Assembly (NCBI RefSeq): GCF_014217255.1
Contig: NZ_CP059404.1
Location: forward strand, 1,612,001-1,676,000
Direction: 5' to 3'
DNA from: Corynebacterium incognita
GTDB lineage: Bacteria; Actinomycetota; Actinomycetes; Mycobacteriales; Mycobacteriaceae
DNA length: 64,000 nt
Under the pieces are notes generated by a model, which had not been told where the DNA came from, searched no databases, and saw only the letters and a list, made by a program, of their open reading frames with translations. Below are positions 1-7,023 of the stretch, piece by piece (the first letter of the stretch is position 1; the number at the start of each line of letters is the position of its first letter). The translations under genes were made by a program, and so were the position numbers.

Positions 1-129
1 ATGAACAGCCGCCAGGAGCGCGAGGACCTTGCTAAGGACTCCGCATTCCTGGCGGGTTTGCTGTCGGCGCGACTTTATTCGAAATTCACTCCTTGGCGTT
101 CAAGGAAGGTAGCGAGAGCTTCGGCGTAG
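1..129 (+). other. short open frame at the left edge, possible gene end
   Basis: A 42-codon frame runs from the first base of the window to a TAG at 127-129. It begins with ATG at base 1, but this may simply be an internal Met of a gene that starts outside the window. The peptide is charged at the start (NSRQERED) and basic at the end, and I do not recognise it. It overlaps the minus-strand fragment at 75-299 tail to tail, so at most one of the two is likely to be an intact gene. Confidence 0.2.
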
Positions 130-299
130 TCGAAGCCCGCGGCGAAGGGGGCCCAGTACCTGGAGCCCTCGCAGGCGGCCTTGTGATCGGGGTTTGTGGT
201 CAGGCCGCAGGCAAACGACTTAGACAGAGAGGAGCGCTGCACGATTTCAAAGTGCAGTCGAGAGTCGGAGGGGGGACAGGCCCTCGAAATGAGAAGAGG
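75..299 (-). pseudogene. fragment of an unknown protein, probably a remnant
   Basis: On the minus strand a 75-codon frame is open from base 299 to a TAA at 75-77. The last ~45 residues look protein-like (two Cys, aromatic residues in SRYWAPFAAGFDY, then an amphipathic ending in LERQGVNFE). The frame is closed upstream by a stop at 300-302 and has no convincing start: the only candidate, GTG at 242, lacks a ribosome binding site. It is best read as the C-terminal remnant of a lost gene between rpsQ and rplN. The remaining part of this gap (300-553) holds the rplN leader and no gene that I can support. Confidence 0.25.
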
Positions 300-553
300 C
301 TAGAGGAGCAGGTGTTGGGCCGAGTGTGTTGGCCCAGGGATTTGGCGGATTACGCCTGCATATGGTTGAATATCGGGGTTGCCGTTGTAGGTCGGTAAGT
401 GCGGTGCGTTCCGAACCAATCTTGCCGAGACCCTTCGACCGCGGCGCGTGCGCTGCAGGTTCGTCGACAAGCAATGGCGAATGTAAGACAAAGACCACGC
501 GTGTCAGGGACGGAAATCTTGGCGCGCCCAATCCAGGTCAGGAGACCAAAGAA

Positions 554-922
554 GTGATTCAGCAAGAATCTCGTCTGCGGGTTGCCGATAACTCCGGTGC
601 ACGTGAAATCCTGTGCATCCGACCACTCGGCGGTTCCGTACGACGCTCTGCAGGCATTGGTGACATCATCGTCGCCTCTGTCAAGGAAGCTGTTCCAGGC
701 GGCAACGTCAAGGAAGGCGAAATCATCAAGGCTGTTATCGTTCGCGCGAAGAAGAGCACCCGTCGTCCAGACGGCTCTTACATCTCCTTCGACGAGAACG
801 CTGCCGTCATCATCAAGAACGACAACGAGCCACGTGGTACCCGTATCTTCGGCCCAGTTGCTCGTGAGCTGCGCGAAAAGGGCTTCATGAAGATCGTTTC
901 CCTCGCGCCGGAGGTGATTTAA
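554..922 (+). CDS. rplN: 50S ribosomal protein L14
   Basis: This encodes uL14, a 122-residue protein of the large subunit interface that contacts 23S rRNA near the factor-binding region. The N-terminal [15 protein letters not shown] and the internal block [17 protein letters not shown] are hallmark L14 sequences. I chose the GTG at 554 because it gives the family length and sits nine bases after AGGAG (540-544). Longer in-frame readings back to 326 are non-conserved leader. It is the first gene of the spc-type operon here and runs directly into rplX, the stop codon and next start being adjacent. Confidence 0.97.
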   Translation: MIQQESRLRVADNSGAREILCIRPLGGSVRRSAGIGDIIVASVKEAVPGGNVKEGEIIKAVIVRAKKSTRRPDGSYISFDENAAVIIKNDNEPRGTRIFGPVARELREKGFMKIVSLAPEVI

Positions 923-1237
923 TTGAAGATCCATAAGGGCGACATGGTCGTTGTTATTTCGGGCCCGGACAAGGGCGCGAAGGGCAAGGTCATCGAGGCA
1001 TACCCGAAGCGTGAGAAGGTCCTCGTTGAGGGCGTTAACCGCATCAAGAAGCACGTAGCAAACTCCGCTAATGAGCGCGGCGCAGAGTCCGGCGGCATTG
1101 TGACCCAGGAAGCTCCGATCCACGTTTCTAACGTTGCGATCGTTGACTCCGAGGGCAACCCAACCCGCGTGGGCTACCGATTCGACGAGAACGGCAAGAA
1201 AGTCCGTATCGCGCGTAGCAACGGGAAGGACATCTAA
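923..1237 (+). CDS. rplX: 50S ribosomal protein L24
   Basis: This encodes uL24, 104 residues, an assembly initiator protein that binds the 5' domain of 23S rRNA. The N-terminal KOW motif is clear ([20 protein letters not shown]). Translation starts at TTG 923, immediately after the rplN TAA, with a strong GGAGGTGA at 911-917 lying inside the end of rplN, which suggests translational coupling. It is followed by rplE two bases later. Confidence 0.96.
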   Translation: MKIHKGDMVVVISGPDKGAKGKVIEAYPKREKVLVEGVNRIKKHVANSANERGAESGGIVTQEAPIHVSNVAIVDSEGNPTRVGYRFDENGKKVRIARSNGKDI

Positions 1238-1239
1238 CA

Positions 1240-1809
1240 ATGGCCGAGAATTACACCCCTCGTCTGAAGACTCGCTACCGCGAGGAAATCAAGACCAAGC
1301 TGAACGAAGAGTTTTCCTACGACAACGTGATGCAGATTCCTGGCGTCACCAAGATCGTCGTGAACATGGGCGTAGGCGACGCTGCTCGCGACTCCAAGCT
1401 CATCAATGGCGCACTCGAGGATCTGACCAGCATTACCGGTCAGAAGCCGCAGATTCGCCGTGCGCGCAAGTCCATCGCGAACTTCAAGCTTCGTGAGGGC
1501 ATGCCGATCGGCGCCCGCGTGACCCTGCGCGGCGACCGCATGTGGGAGTTCCTGGACCGCCTGCTGACCATCGCGCTGCCACGTATTCGTGACTTCCGCG
1601 GTCTGTCTGATCAGCAGTTCGACGGCCACGGCAACTACACCTTCGGCCTGTCCGAGCAGTCCATGTTCTACGAGATTGACATCGACAAGATGGATCGTCC
1701 TCGTGGTATGGACATCACCGTGGTGACCACCGCGACCAACGACGAAGAAGGCCGCGCTCTGCTGCGCGAGCTCGGCTTCCCGTTCAAGGACAAGAACTCC
1801 CAGAACTAG
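1240..1809 (+). CDS. rplE: 50S ribosomal protein L5
   Basis: This encodes uL5, 189 residues, the 5S rRNA-binding protein of the central protuberance. The family blocks are present: [16 protein letters not shown] in the first third, the [18 protein letters not shown] segment, and the RDFRG-L loop. The start is ATG 1240, two bases after the rplX stop. In most actinobacteria rpsN or rpsH follows directly, but here a terminator and an 11 kb accessory block come next, and rpsH is found at 13177. Confidence 0.97.
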   Translation: MAENYTPRLKTRYREEIKTKLNEEFSYDNVMQIPGVTKIVVNMGVGDAARDSKLINGALEDLTSITGQKPQIRRARKSIANFKLREGMPIGARVTLRGDRMWEFLDRLLTIALPRIRDFRGLSDQQFDGHGNYTFGLSEQSMFYEIDIDKMDRPRGMDITVVTTATNDEEGRALLRELGFPFKDKNSQN

Positions 1810-1828
1810 TTTCTAGGCGTCCTGCACC

Positions 1829-1866
1829 AAGGCCCCGCACCGTCATTGACGGCACGGGGCCTTTGG
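1829..1866 (+). terminator. rho-independent-type hairpin after rplE
   Basis: A perfect 9-bp stem (AAGGCCCCG, 1829-1837, with CGGGGCCTT, 1855-1863) encloses a 17-base loop and ends in a short T tract. It lies 20 bases after the rplE stop and also downstream of the minus-strand monooxygenase, whose stop is at 1981, so it may serve both directions. Confidence 0.75.
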
Positions 1867-1980
1867 CGATCTGTGGTGGTTGTTATGACAAAGGTCGGAA
1901 CCCAAAGTTCGGATAAGGTCCTTCGGGGCAGTGCAATCCGGTCTTTGGATCCCGACCGTTGGATAGGGGGCGTATCGGAG

Positions 1981-3318
1981 CTAGCGGCGGAGGATTCGCT
2001 TATCGACGCCCTGCTGATCGCGGATCCCAAGATTGCCGCGGAGGGTGTTGGACTCGTGGTCCTCGTGGAAGAGGCCGCGCTGCTGCAGGATGGGCACCAC
2101 TTCGTCCACAAAGGCGACCAGATCGAGCTCGACGAGGTCGGGCATGATCCAGAAGCCGTCGGCGCCGCCTTCCTCGAACCACTTCTGCATGTGGTCGGCC
2201 ACATCGGTCGCGGTGCCTTGTACTGCGGGGTGGTAGTCCACTACCGAGTGGTTAATGACGTCACGCAGCGTCCACCCCTCCTGGGCCACGGCGATGGCGG
2301 TTCCCTGGCGTGGGTCGCGAGCACCGGCGTATGTGGCGCGTTCGATGATGTCTGCAGGGATCGGCTTGTCCAAGTCTTCGGGTCCGAAGTTCGTGCCGAA
2401 CATCATGCTGAGGTAGCGGATCTGCTGGCGCAGCTTGGGCTCCATAAAGAACCCGTGTCGGTCAAGCGCCGTGCGCTTGTCCTTGGCGATCGTGGGCATG
2501 ACGCCGGCAATGAACTTCACGTCGTCTGCCTCGCGGCCAGCCTCCACTGCCGCCTTGCGGAGGGCTTCGCGCTGGTACCTGGCTTCCTCGAGGGTGAACA
2601 CTTCGGTCACATAGACGTCGGCGAAGCGGCCCGCAAAGGCGATGCTATTCGGGGAGCCGCCGGAGTGGAACATGACCGGTTGGCCCTGCTCCGATGGCGG
2701 GAGGGGGAGTGCGCCGGCTGCCTCGAGGTACTGGCCCTTAAGGCTGTGGCGCTTGATCTTGGAGTAGTCGGCAAAAGTCTCCTTGCCGTCCGCGCCGGCG
2801 TAGACGTCTTCGCCCCAAGAATCCCAGAAGCTTTGCACGATCTGGACGAATTCGCTGGCGTGTCCGTAGCGTTCCTCGCTAGACGGCATCGATGTGCCGA
2901 AGAGTGCCGCGGCCTGTGGATCAGAGCCAGTCACCGCGTTCCACGCGGTGCGGCCGTGAGTGAGCAGGTCGAGGGCCTTGAACTGGCGAGCGACATGAAA
3001 CGGCTCATGCCACTGGGTATGCGCCGTGGCCGCGAAACCGACGTTCTTGGTGTGCTGCGCCATGGCAGCGATAGCGAGGATCGGCTCGGGTGGGTTCTGT
3101 GGGGCCTCGGCATTAGTGCGTGGAATTCCGCCCGGGAAGTCCCCGAGGAAGAGGAATTGGAACTTGCCCTTTTCCGCGAGTTGGGCGCTCTGTTGTAGGC
3201 CCTCAACATCGGGGAAGCGGCCCATCTTCGAGGCGGGGTGCTTCCAAGCGGTCGCTTGAGCGCTGGCGGACGCGAAGGAGGCGAGGCCGAGGAGCATGTG
3301 TTTGTCAGAATTGGTCAT
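1981..3318 (-). CDS. LLM-class FMN-dependent monooxygenase (NtaA/SnaA/DszA type)
   Basis: This 445-residue protein belongs to the bacterial luciferase-like flavin monooxygenases that take FMNH2 from a partner reductase to oxidise small organic sulfur, nitrogen or chelate compounds. Family features seen are the N-terminal barrel start, the RTNAEAPQNPPEP region, the HVARQFKALDLLTHGRTAWNAVTG block and the SGGSPNSIAFAGRFADV block. The substrate cannot be told from sequence. The start ATG 3318 follows AGAAGG at a good distance. It lies 11 bases downstream of the flavin reductase gene, with a TetR-type regulator divergent from the pair, so the three form a likely regulated two-component oxygenase unit. 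Long frames on the opposite strand here are antisense shadows. Confidence 0.88.
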   Translation of the reverse strand: MTNSDKHMLLGLASFASASAQATAWKHPASKMGRFPDVEGLQQSAQLAEKGKFQFLFLGDFPGGIPRTNAEAPQNPPEPILAIAAMAQHTKNVGFAATAHTQWHEPFHVARQFKALDLLTHGRTAWNAVTGSDPQAAALFGTSMPSSEERYGHASEFVQIVQSFWDSWGEDVYAGADGKETFADYSKIKRHSLKGQYLEAAGALPLPPSEQGQPVMFHSGGSPNSIAFAGRFADVYVTEVFTLEEARYQREALRKAAVEAGREADDVKFIAGVMPTIAKDKRTALDRHGFFMEPKLRQQIRYLSMMFGTNFGPEDLDKPIPADIIERATYAGARDPRQGTAIAVAQEGWTLRDVINHSVVDYHPAVQGTATDVADHMQKWFEEGGADGFWIMPDLVELDLVAFVDEVVPILQQRGLFHEDHESNTLRGNLGIRDQQGVDKRILRR

Positions 3319-3329
3319 TGGTCTACCTT

Positions 3330-3824
3330 CTAGATTGCGAGTGGGGCCATGGTGCTGTCGTAAAAGACCAGGGGAGTGGCATCGGGGCGCCGCTCATGGG
3401 AGAGGACGCGCCAGAGGGTTAAGTGGTGGTCTCCGGCTTCGATGACCTCTTCAAGCTCGACTTCGAGCTTGGCGGCGGCGCCGGGGATGAAGAGCGCAGA
3501 GCCGCCGCGGCCCTCGACATCGATGTCGTCGAAGCGCTCCGCGGTGGGGCGCCGTAGTAGGGCGGCGGTTTCCTCGTTGTCCTCACTCAGGATGCTGATG
3601 CCCGCCTTCTTTACGGTGCGCAGCCGAGGCCAGGAGGTGGAGCTGAGATCAAAGCTGATGGAGACGAGCGGCGGATCCAGGGAGATGGTGGCGAAGGAAT
3701 TGGTAAGAAGCCCCACGGGGGCGTCGTCAAGCGTTCCTGCAGTAAGCGCGACGCCCGTGGGAACGGCGGCGAAGGTGTGTCGCAAGGAACGAGGATCTAG
3801 TGACTGTGTAGTGGCGGTGTTCAT
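3330..3824 (-). CDS. flavin reductase family protein
   Basis: This 164-residue protein has the split-barrel flavin reductase fold that supplies reduced FMN to a monooxygenase. Typical segments are LRHTFAAVPTGVALTAG near residues 14-30, the NSFATISLDPPLVSISFD flavin-binding strand pair, and the closing HHLTLWRV motif. AAAGGACG lies about six bases before the ATG at 3824. It is the first gene of a two-gene minus-strand operon with the monooxygenase that very probably uses its product. Confidence 0.88.
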   Translation of the reverse strand: MNTATTQSLDPRSLRHTFAAVPTGVALTAGTLDDAPVGLLTNSFATISLDPPLVSISFDLSSTSWPRLRTVKKAGISILSEDNEETAALLRRPTAERFDDIDVEGRGGSALFIPGAAAKLEVELEEVIEAGDHHLTLWRVLSHERRPDATPLVFYDSTMAPLAI

Positions 3825-3860
3825 GTCATCCGTCCTTTAAGTGGAGGGTTATTCCGTTTG

Positions 3861-3876
3861 CGTATGTTAATATACG
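3861..3876. promoter_or_regulatory. palindromic candidate operator between the reductase and TetR genes
   Basis: The sequence CGTAT-GTTAAT-ATACG has 5-bp perfect arms around an AT-rich centre. It lies in the 87-base gap between the divergent reductase and TetR genes, 37 bases before the reductase start and 36 before the TetR start. A second inverted pair, CGGAG-N5-CTCCG, follows at about 3875-3889. Position and symmetry fit a TetR-family operator that covers both promoters; this is inference. Confidence 0.45.
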
Positions 3877-3911
3877 GAGGAAGTCTCCGAATTTCAACGT
3901 GGAGGAAGAAC

Positions 3912-4481
3912 ATGGCCACCGCACCCAGCCGGAAGAAAGTGCGTTCCGACGCCCAGCGCAACCGCGAGAAGATTATCTCCGTCGCCGCGGAGATGTTCGA
4001 GGAGCGCGGGTTGAACGTGTCCATGGACGCCATTGCCAAGGCGGCCGGAGTGGGGGCGGGCACACTGTATCGCCATTTCTCCAATCGGGATGCGCTCATT
4101 TCCGAGGTGATGGAGGTGCAGAACTACTGTCTGCCGAGCCTCGATGGCGCAGTGAACCAGGCTGATAGTTACTACGAAGCACTGCGGGTGTGGATTGATG
4201 CCCTGTTTGGCTGGTTCCGCACCTATGACGACCTGGCTGAGCCGCTCTTGGAGGCGAGTTCCGGTGACTACCAATCCCCATTGGGAATGAAGTGTCAGAA
4301 TGCCATAGCCACCATGGACATCTTGGTCAGGGGCGCGCAGAAGGAAGGCAAGGTCCGTGAGGGGGTGACCGGCGAGACGCTGTACCGTGCCGCGCTCGGT
4401 ATCGCCTGGTCCACGCAGTGTATGGACGATCCAAAGGAAGTGTTCACCTTGCTCGAACGTGGATGGCTCGTGGCGGAGTAG
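3912..4481 (+). CDS. TetR-family transcriptional regulator
   Basis: This 189-residue protein has an N-terminal TetR helix-turn-helix (residues about 12-60): RNREKIISVAAEMFEERG, then AIAKAAGVGAGTLYRHFSNRDAL, the usual recognition helix. The C-terminal ligand domain is divergent, so the effector is unknown. I chose ATG 3912 over an earlier in-frame ATG at 3858 because GGAGGAAG precedes it (3901-3908) and because the earlier start would place the candidate operator inside the gene. It is divergent from the flavin reductase/monooxygenase pair and probably represses it. Confidence 0.88.
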   Translation: MATAPSRKKVRSDAQRNREKIISVAAEMFEERGLNVSMDAIAKAAGVGAGTLYRHFSNRDALISEVMEVQNYCLPSLDGAVNQADSYYEALRVWIDALFGWFRTYDDLAEPLLEASSGDYQSPLGMKCQNAIATMDILVRGAQKEGKVREGVTGETLYRAALGIAWSTQCMDDPKEVFTLLERGWLVAE

Positions 4482-4575
4482 GGTACACAGAAAAATAGAA
4501 ACGCCGCCTCCTAGCCAAGACCCCGAAGTTGCGGGATTCAGTCTTGGTGGGGGCAGCGTGCTTGAGTGCTAGGGC

Positions 4576-5454
4576 TTAAGCGAAGAAGCGGCGGCGAGCA
4601 ACGAAAGCCAGCGCGCCAACCATTGCGGCGACAGCCAGGGCAGCCAGGCCGCGTGCTACGGAGTTGGAGCCGGTCTGTGCGAGCATGCCGCGGTCGCCAG
4701 CAGCGTCGCCGCCAACCAGGCCGACATCGGTGCCAGCCGGAACGCCAGTGGCGTCGGTGCCGTTGGCCTCAGCAGCCTGTTTGGCAACCTCGTCGGCGTT
4801 GTTTTCCAGCATGGTCTTGGACGCAGCCTTCTCTTCGGCGGTCGGCTCAGCGTTGACGCGGTTCTTGTCCTTGACGTAGGTCTTGCCGTCCTTGTTCAGG
4901 TACCAGTAGATGATGGTGCCAGCGACCGGGATAGCTATCAGGGCAGGCAGGATGGCTCCCATGTTCGGACCCGGGGCCACGCAATCAGCATCGCCGGACT
5001 CGCGCAGAGCCTCGTCGTCAGCGCGCAGAGCCTCGAACTCCTCGGCGCTGTAGGTCAGTTCCTGGCCATTGGTGCCCTTGTACAGCCAGGTGCCGTCCTC
5101 CTGCTTGGTGGCAACGTTGCCCTCGCAGGTGGTGTAGGCCTCTGCGTCCTTGGAGGAACCCAGGGAAGAGCCGTTGTCCTCGGTCTCTGCCTCGGAGGTT
5201 GGGGCGCTGGACTCGGACTCGGCCGGAGCCTCGGACTCGGCCGGTGCCTCGGATTCGGCCGGAGCCTCGGACTCGGCTGGAGCCTCTGGTGCAGGGGACT
5301 CAGCCGGGGCCGGGGACTCCGGTGCCTCTGGTGCGGGCAGCTCGGCGGAAGCGCCGGGGTCGGCGCTAAGCTCCTGTGCGGTGGCCGGGGCTACGCCGAG
5401 AAACAGGGCGGTGGAAACTGCGGTGGCGGTCAGGGTGGTGCCAAAACGCTTCAT
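4576..5454 (-). CDS. putative LAxTG-type sortase substrate, surface protein A
   Basis: This 292-residue protein has a signal peptide (residues 1-27, cleavage likely after ATAQ), a Pro/Glu/Ser-rich stalk with four APAESE repeats (about 55-82), a small domain with two Cys (C110, C158), a hydrophobic segment (about 166-185), a charged helical part and a C-terminal sorting signal: LAQTG at 258-262, a hydrophobic stretch and RRR. That layout is what a sortase recognises for wall attachment. The start ATG 5454 has AAAGGAGAA; the frame remains open to 5646 without support. It is a paralog of the protein at 7024-7944 (same MKRFG start, WYLN-DG-TYV block and TGSN-VARGLAALA end), with a sortase gene between them. 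The function beyond surface display is unknown. Confidence 0.75.
   Translation of the reverse strand: MKRFGTTLTATAVSTALFLGVAPATAQELSADPGASAELPAPEAPESPAPAESPAPEAPAESEAPAESEAPAESEAPAESESSAPTSEAETEDNGSSLGSSKDAEAYTTCEGNVATKQEDGTWLYKGTNGQELTYSAEEFEALRADDEALRESGDADCVAPGPNMGAILPALIAIPVAGTIIYWYLNKDGKTYVKDKNRVNAEPTAEEKAASKTMLENNADEVAKQAAEANGTDATGVPAGTDVGLVGGDAAGDRGMLAQTGSNSVARGLAALAVAAMVGALAFVARRRFFA
5215..5286 (-). repeat. four tandem 18-bp coding repeats
   Basis: Four near-identical 18-bp units (5215, 5233, 5251, 5269) differ by one or two bases each and encode the repeated APAESE unit of surface protein A. Such in-frame arrays change copy number easily, so the stalk length may vary between strains. 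Confidence 0.8.
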
Positions 5455-5530
5455 GGATTGTTCTCCTTTGAGAGGGGGAATTTTCGACAGTGCCGACGGG
5501 TTCATCCAATGCGCCCCATTGGCAACATAA

Positions 5531-5562
5531 GTCACAGTAACATCATTTGTCACAAACGTCAC
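5531..5562. promoter_or_regulatory. phased GTCAC repeats upstream of surface protein A
   Basis: GTCAC occurs at 5531, 5549 and 5558, i.e. at spacings of 18 and 9 bases, with the partly palindromic TTTGTCACAAA around the middle copy. The cluster lies 77-108 bases before the start of the minus-strand gene at 5454, a plausible activator or repressor position. No known regulator is assigned. Confidence 0.25.
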
Positions 5563-5642
5563 GCGAATATAGATATTTTCCTGCCGGAAGCCTGAGTGTT
5601 GGTGGCCAAGGGATGAAAAATGGCAGGTGAAGAGCGATTTCC

Positions 5643-6803
5643 TCACCTGCTAGGAATCTTCTTAGAAATCGAGTGCGCTGCCTTTGTGTCGCTATTGTGG
5701 GGGCTTGCTCCGGGTAGGGGGCCTCTACCACCTCGGCGGGGTCTGCGGGGCGGCAGGTGGGTATCGTCATCGCCAGCCGGCTGGGCGGGGGCTTGGCTGA
5801 CCTCAGCGGCCGCCTTATCGCCACCAGCACCGGCACCCACCTCGACACCACTGGGGTCCACGACGCCCTCGTATTGCCAGCCCACGACGGCGTTGCGCAC
5901 CGACGCCGCTAGGGGGTTGGCTGGTTGCACGCAGCTGATCGTGAGTAGTCGCCCCGGCATCGGACCCGTACCCCAGATCTCCTCAGAGTCGGGGAGTCCT
6001 GCCTTTTCCGGGGCATGGAGGTCCGTGGCTCGATAGACAATCCAAGAGCTGCCGGAGTTCTCCGTGCGCACGTACAGCAGATCGTCCTTTTTAATGAGGT
6101 GTTTGTCAGCGCCACCGTCGTAGAGATCGTTAAACACGGCAGGGACGCCACCACCGGTGTGCCCAGCGATAACCGTAATATCCTCGGAGTTGGTTCCCGG
6201 CAACGTGTACGGCTTGCTTTCCGAGGTGAAAGTGCACGCCTCTTTCATCGTTCCGGGATCGATGGCGCCGTCCTTAACCCGGCAAGGCTGATCCTCAAAT
6301 TCCGCCACTAAGTCAATGGCGGGGATATACATTGAAACTGCTTTGCTGGGCGGGATGACGTGATCGGGTGACGAGTCGATCGGCTGGGCGGCCAGGCCGT
6401 TGGGCGCTGGTTCCACCGGGGCAACACGATAGGCGTCGACAATCTTGTAGATTCCCCAGGCTGCGATCACTGCGATGACGCACATCAACACGATGACTGC
6501 TGGGCGCATGTGGGGGCGTCGCAAAGCCTGTGAAGGTGCCTTCGGCATTGCTTGCCGACGCCGCGAGTGAGCGGCGGGGCGGGGTGCCGTCCGCAGGGAG
6601 TTGGGATCGGTGCGCTCCAACCGCGGTGGTGTACGGCGCTGGTAGTTGCCGGAACGGGCGTGGCGCTCGTGCGGCGGCGTCGAGGAGGGGCGTGGGGCGC
6701 GTAGTGCCGGGCGGTCGCGCTCAAGTTGGATTCGCCGAGGGATGCGAGGTAGGCGCACGGAATCAAGGTCAGTGCGACGACGCGGCGGTTGCTGTGGCGA
6801 CAC
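5643..6803 (-). CDS. sortase (transpeptidase) with long basic N-terminal extension
   Basis: This 386-residue membrane enzyme should cleave sorting signals and attach proteins to peptidoglycan. Residues 1-100 are Arg/Pro-rich and probably cytoplasmic, 101-118 are a transmembrane helix, and 155-315 form the sortase domain with His215 (IAGHTGG), Cys291 (LLTISC) and Arg303 (SVRNAVVGW), the catalytic triad expected of the family. An extra Cys pair (174, 190) could form a disulfide. A Gly/Pro/Arg-rich tail follows. I chose GTG 6803 because GGGGAGGT lies six bases upstream; the frame is open to 6917. The two flanking genes on the same strand encode paralogous putative substrates, so this is likely a dedicated rather than housekeeping sortase. 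The class (E- or F-like) is unsure. Confidence 0.8.
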   Translation of the reverse strand: MSPQQPPRRRTDLDSVRLPRIPRRIQLERDRPALRAPRPSSTPPHERHARSGNYQRRTPPRLERTDPNSLRTAPRPAAHSRRRQAMPKAPSQALRRPHMRPAVIVLMCVIAVIAAWGIYKIVDAYRVAPVEPAPNGLAAQPIDSSPDHVIPPSKAVSMYIPAIDLVAEFEDQPCRVKDGAIDPGTMKEACTFTSESKPYTLPGTNSEDITVIAGHTGGGVPAVFNDLYDGGADKHLIKKDDLLYVRTENSGSSWIVYRATDLHAPEKAGLPDSEEIWGTGPMPGRLLTISCVQPANPLAASVRNAVVGWQYEGVVDPSGVEVGAGAGGDKAAAEVSQAPAQPAGDDDTHLPPRRPRRGGRGPLPGASPHNSDTKAAHSISKKIPSR

Positions 6804-7023
6804 AGTTGACCTCCCCAGGGTTGGCGAAAGAAAGTAGATAGATCTTAACCCGCGGTGCGAAGGATATTTATGAAGCTGGCCGGGGTAGGGAATGAATAAG
6901 GGGTGAAAGTCCCACAAAGCCCACGGCGCCCTCCTGAGTCATGCTCAGAAAAGCGCCGTGGATTATCTGCAAACTGTTTCGCGGTTCGTCCCGAAAGGAG
7001 CGGGAGATTACATTGCTCTGAAG

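Noticed and set aside
350..1240. 296-residue minus-strand open frame across rplN and rplX
   Set aside because: It is antisense to two certain ribosomal protein genes, has no family likeness and is typical of high-GC shadow frames.
1846..3198. 450-residue plus-strand open frame
   Set aside because: It lies opposite the flavin monooxygenase, whose protein sequence is clearly conserved, so this frame is a shadow.
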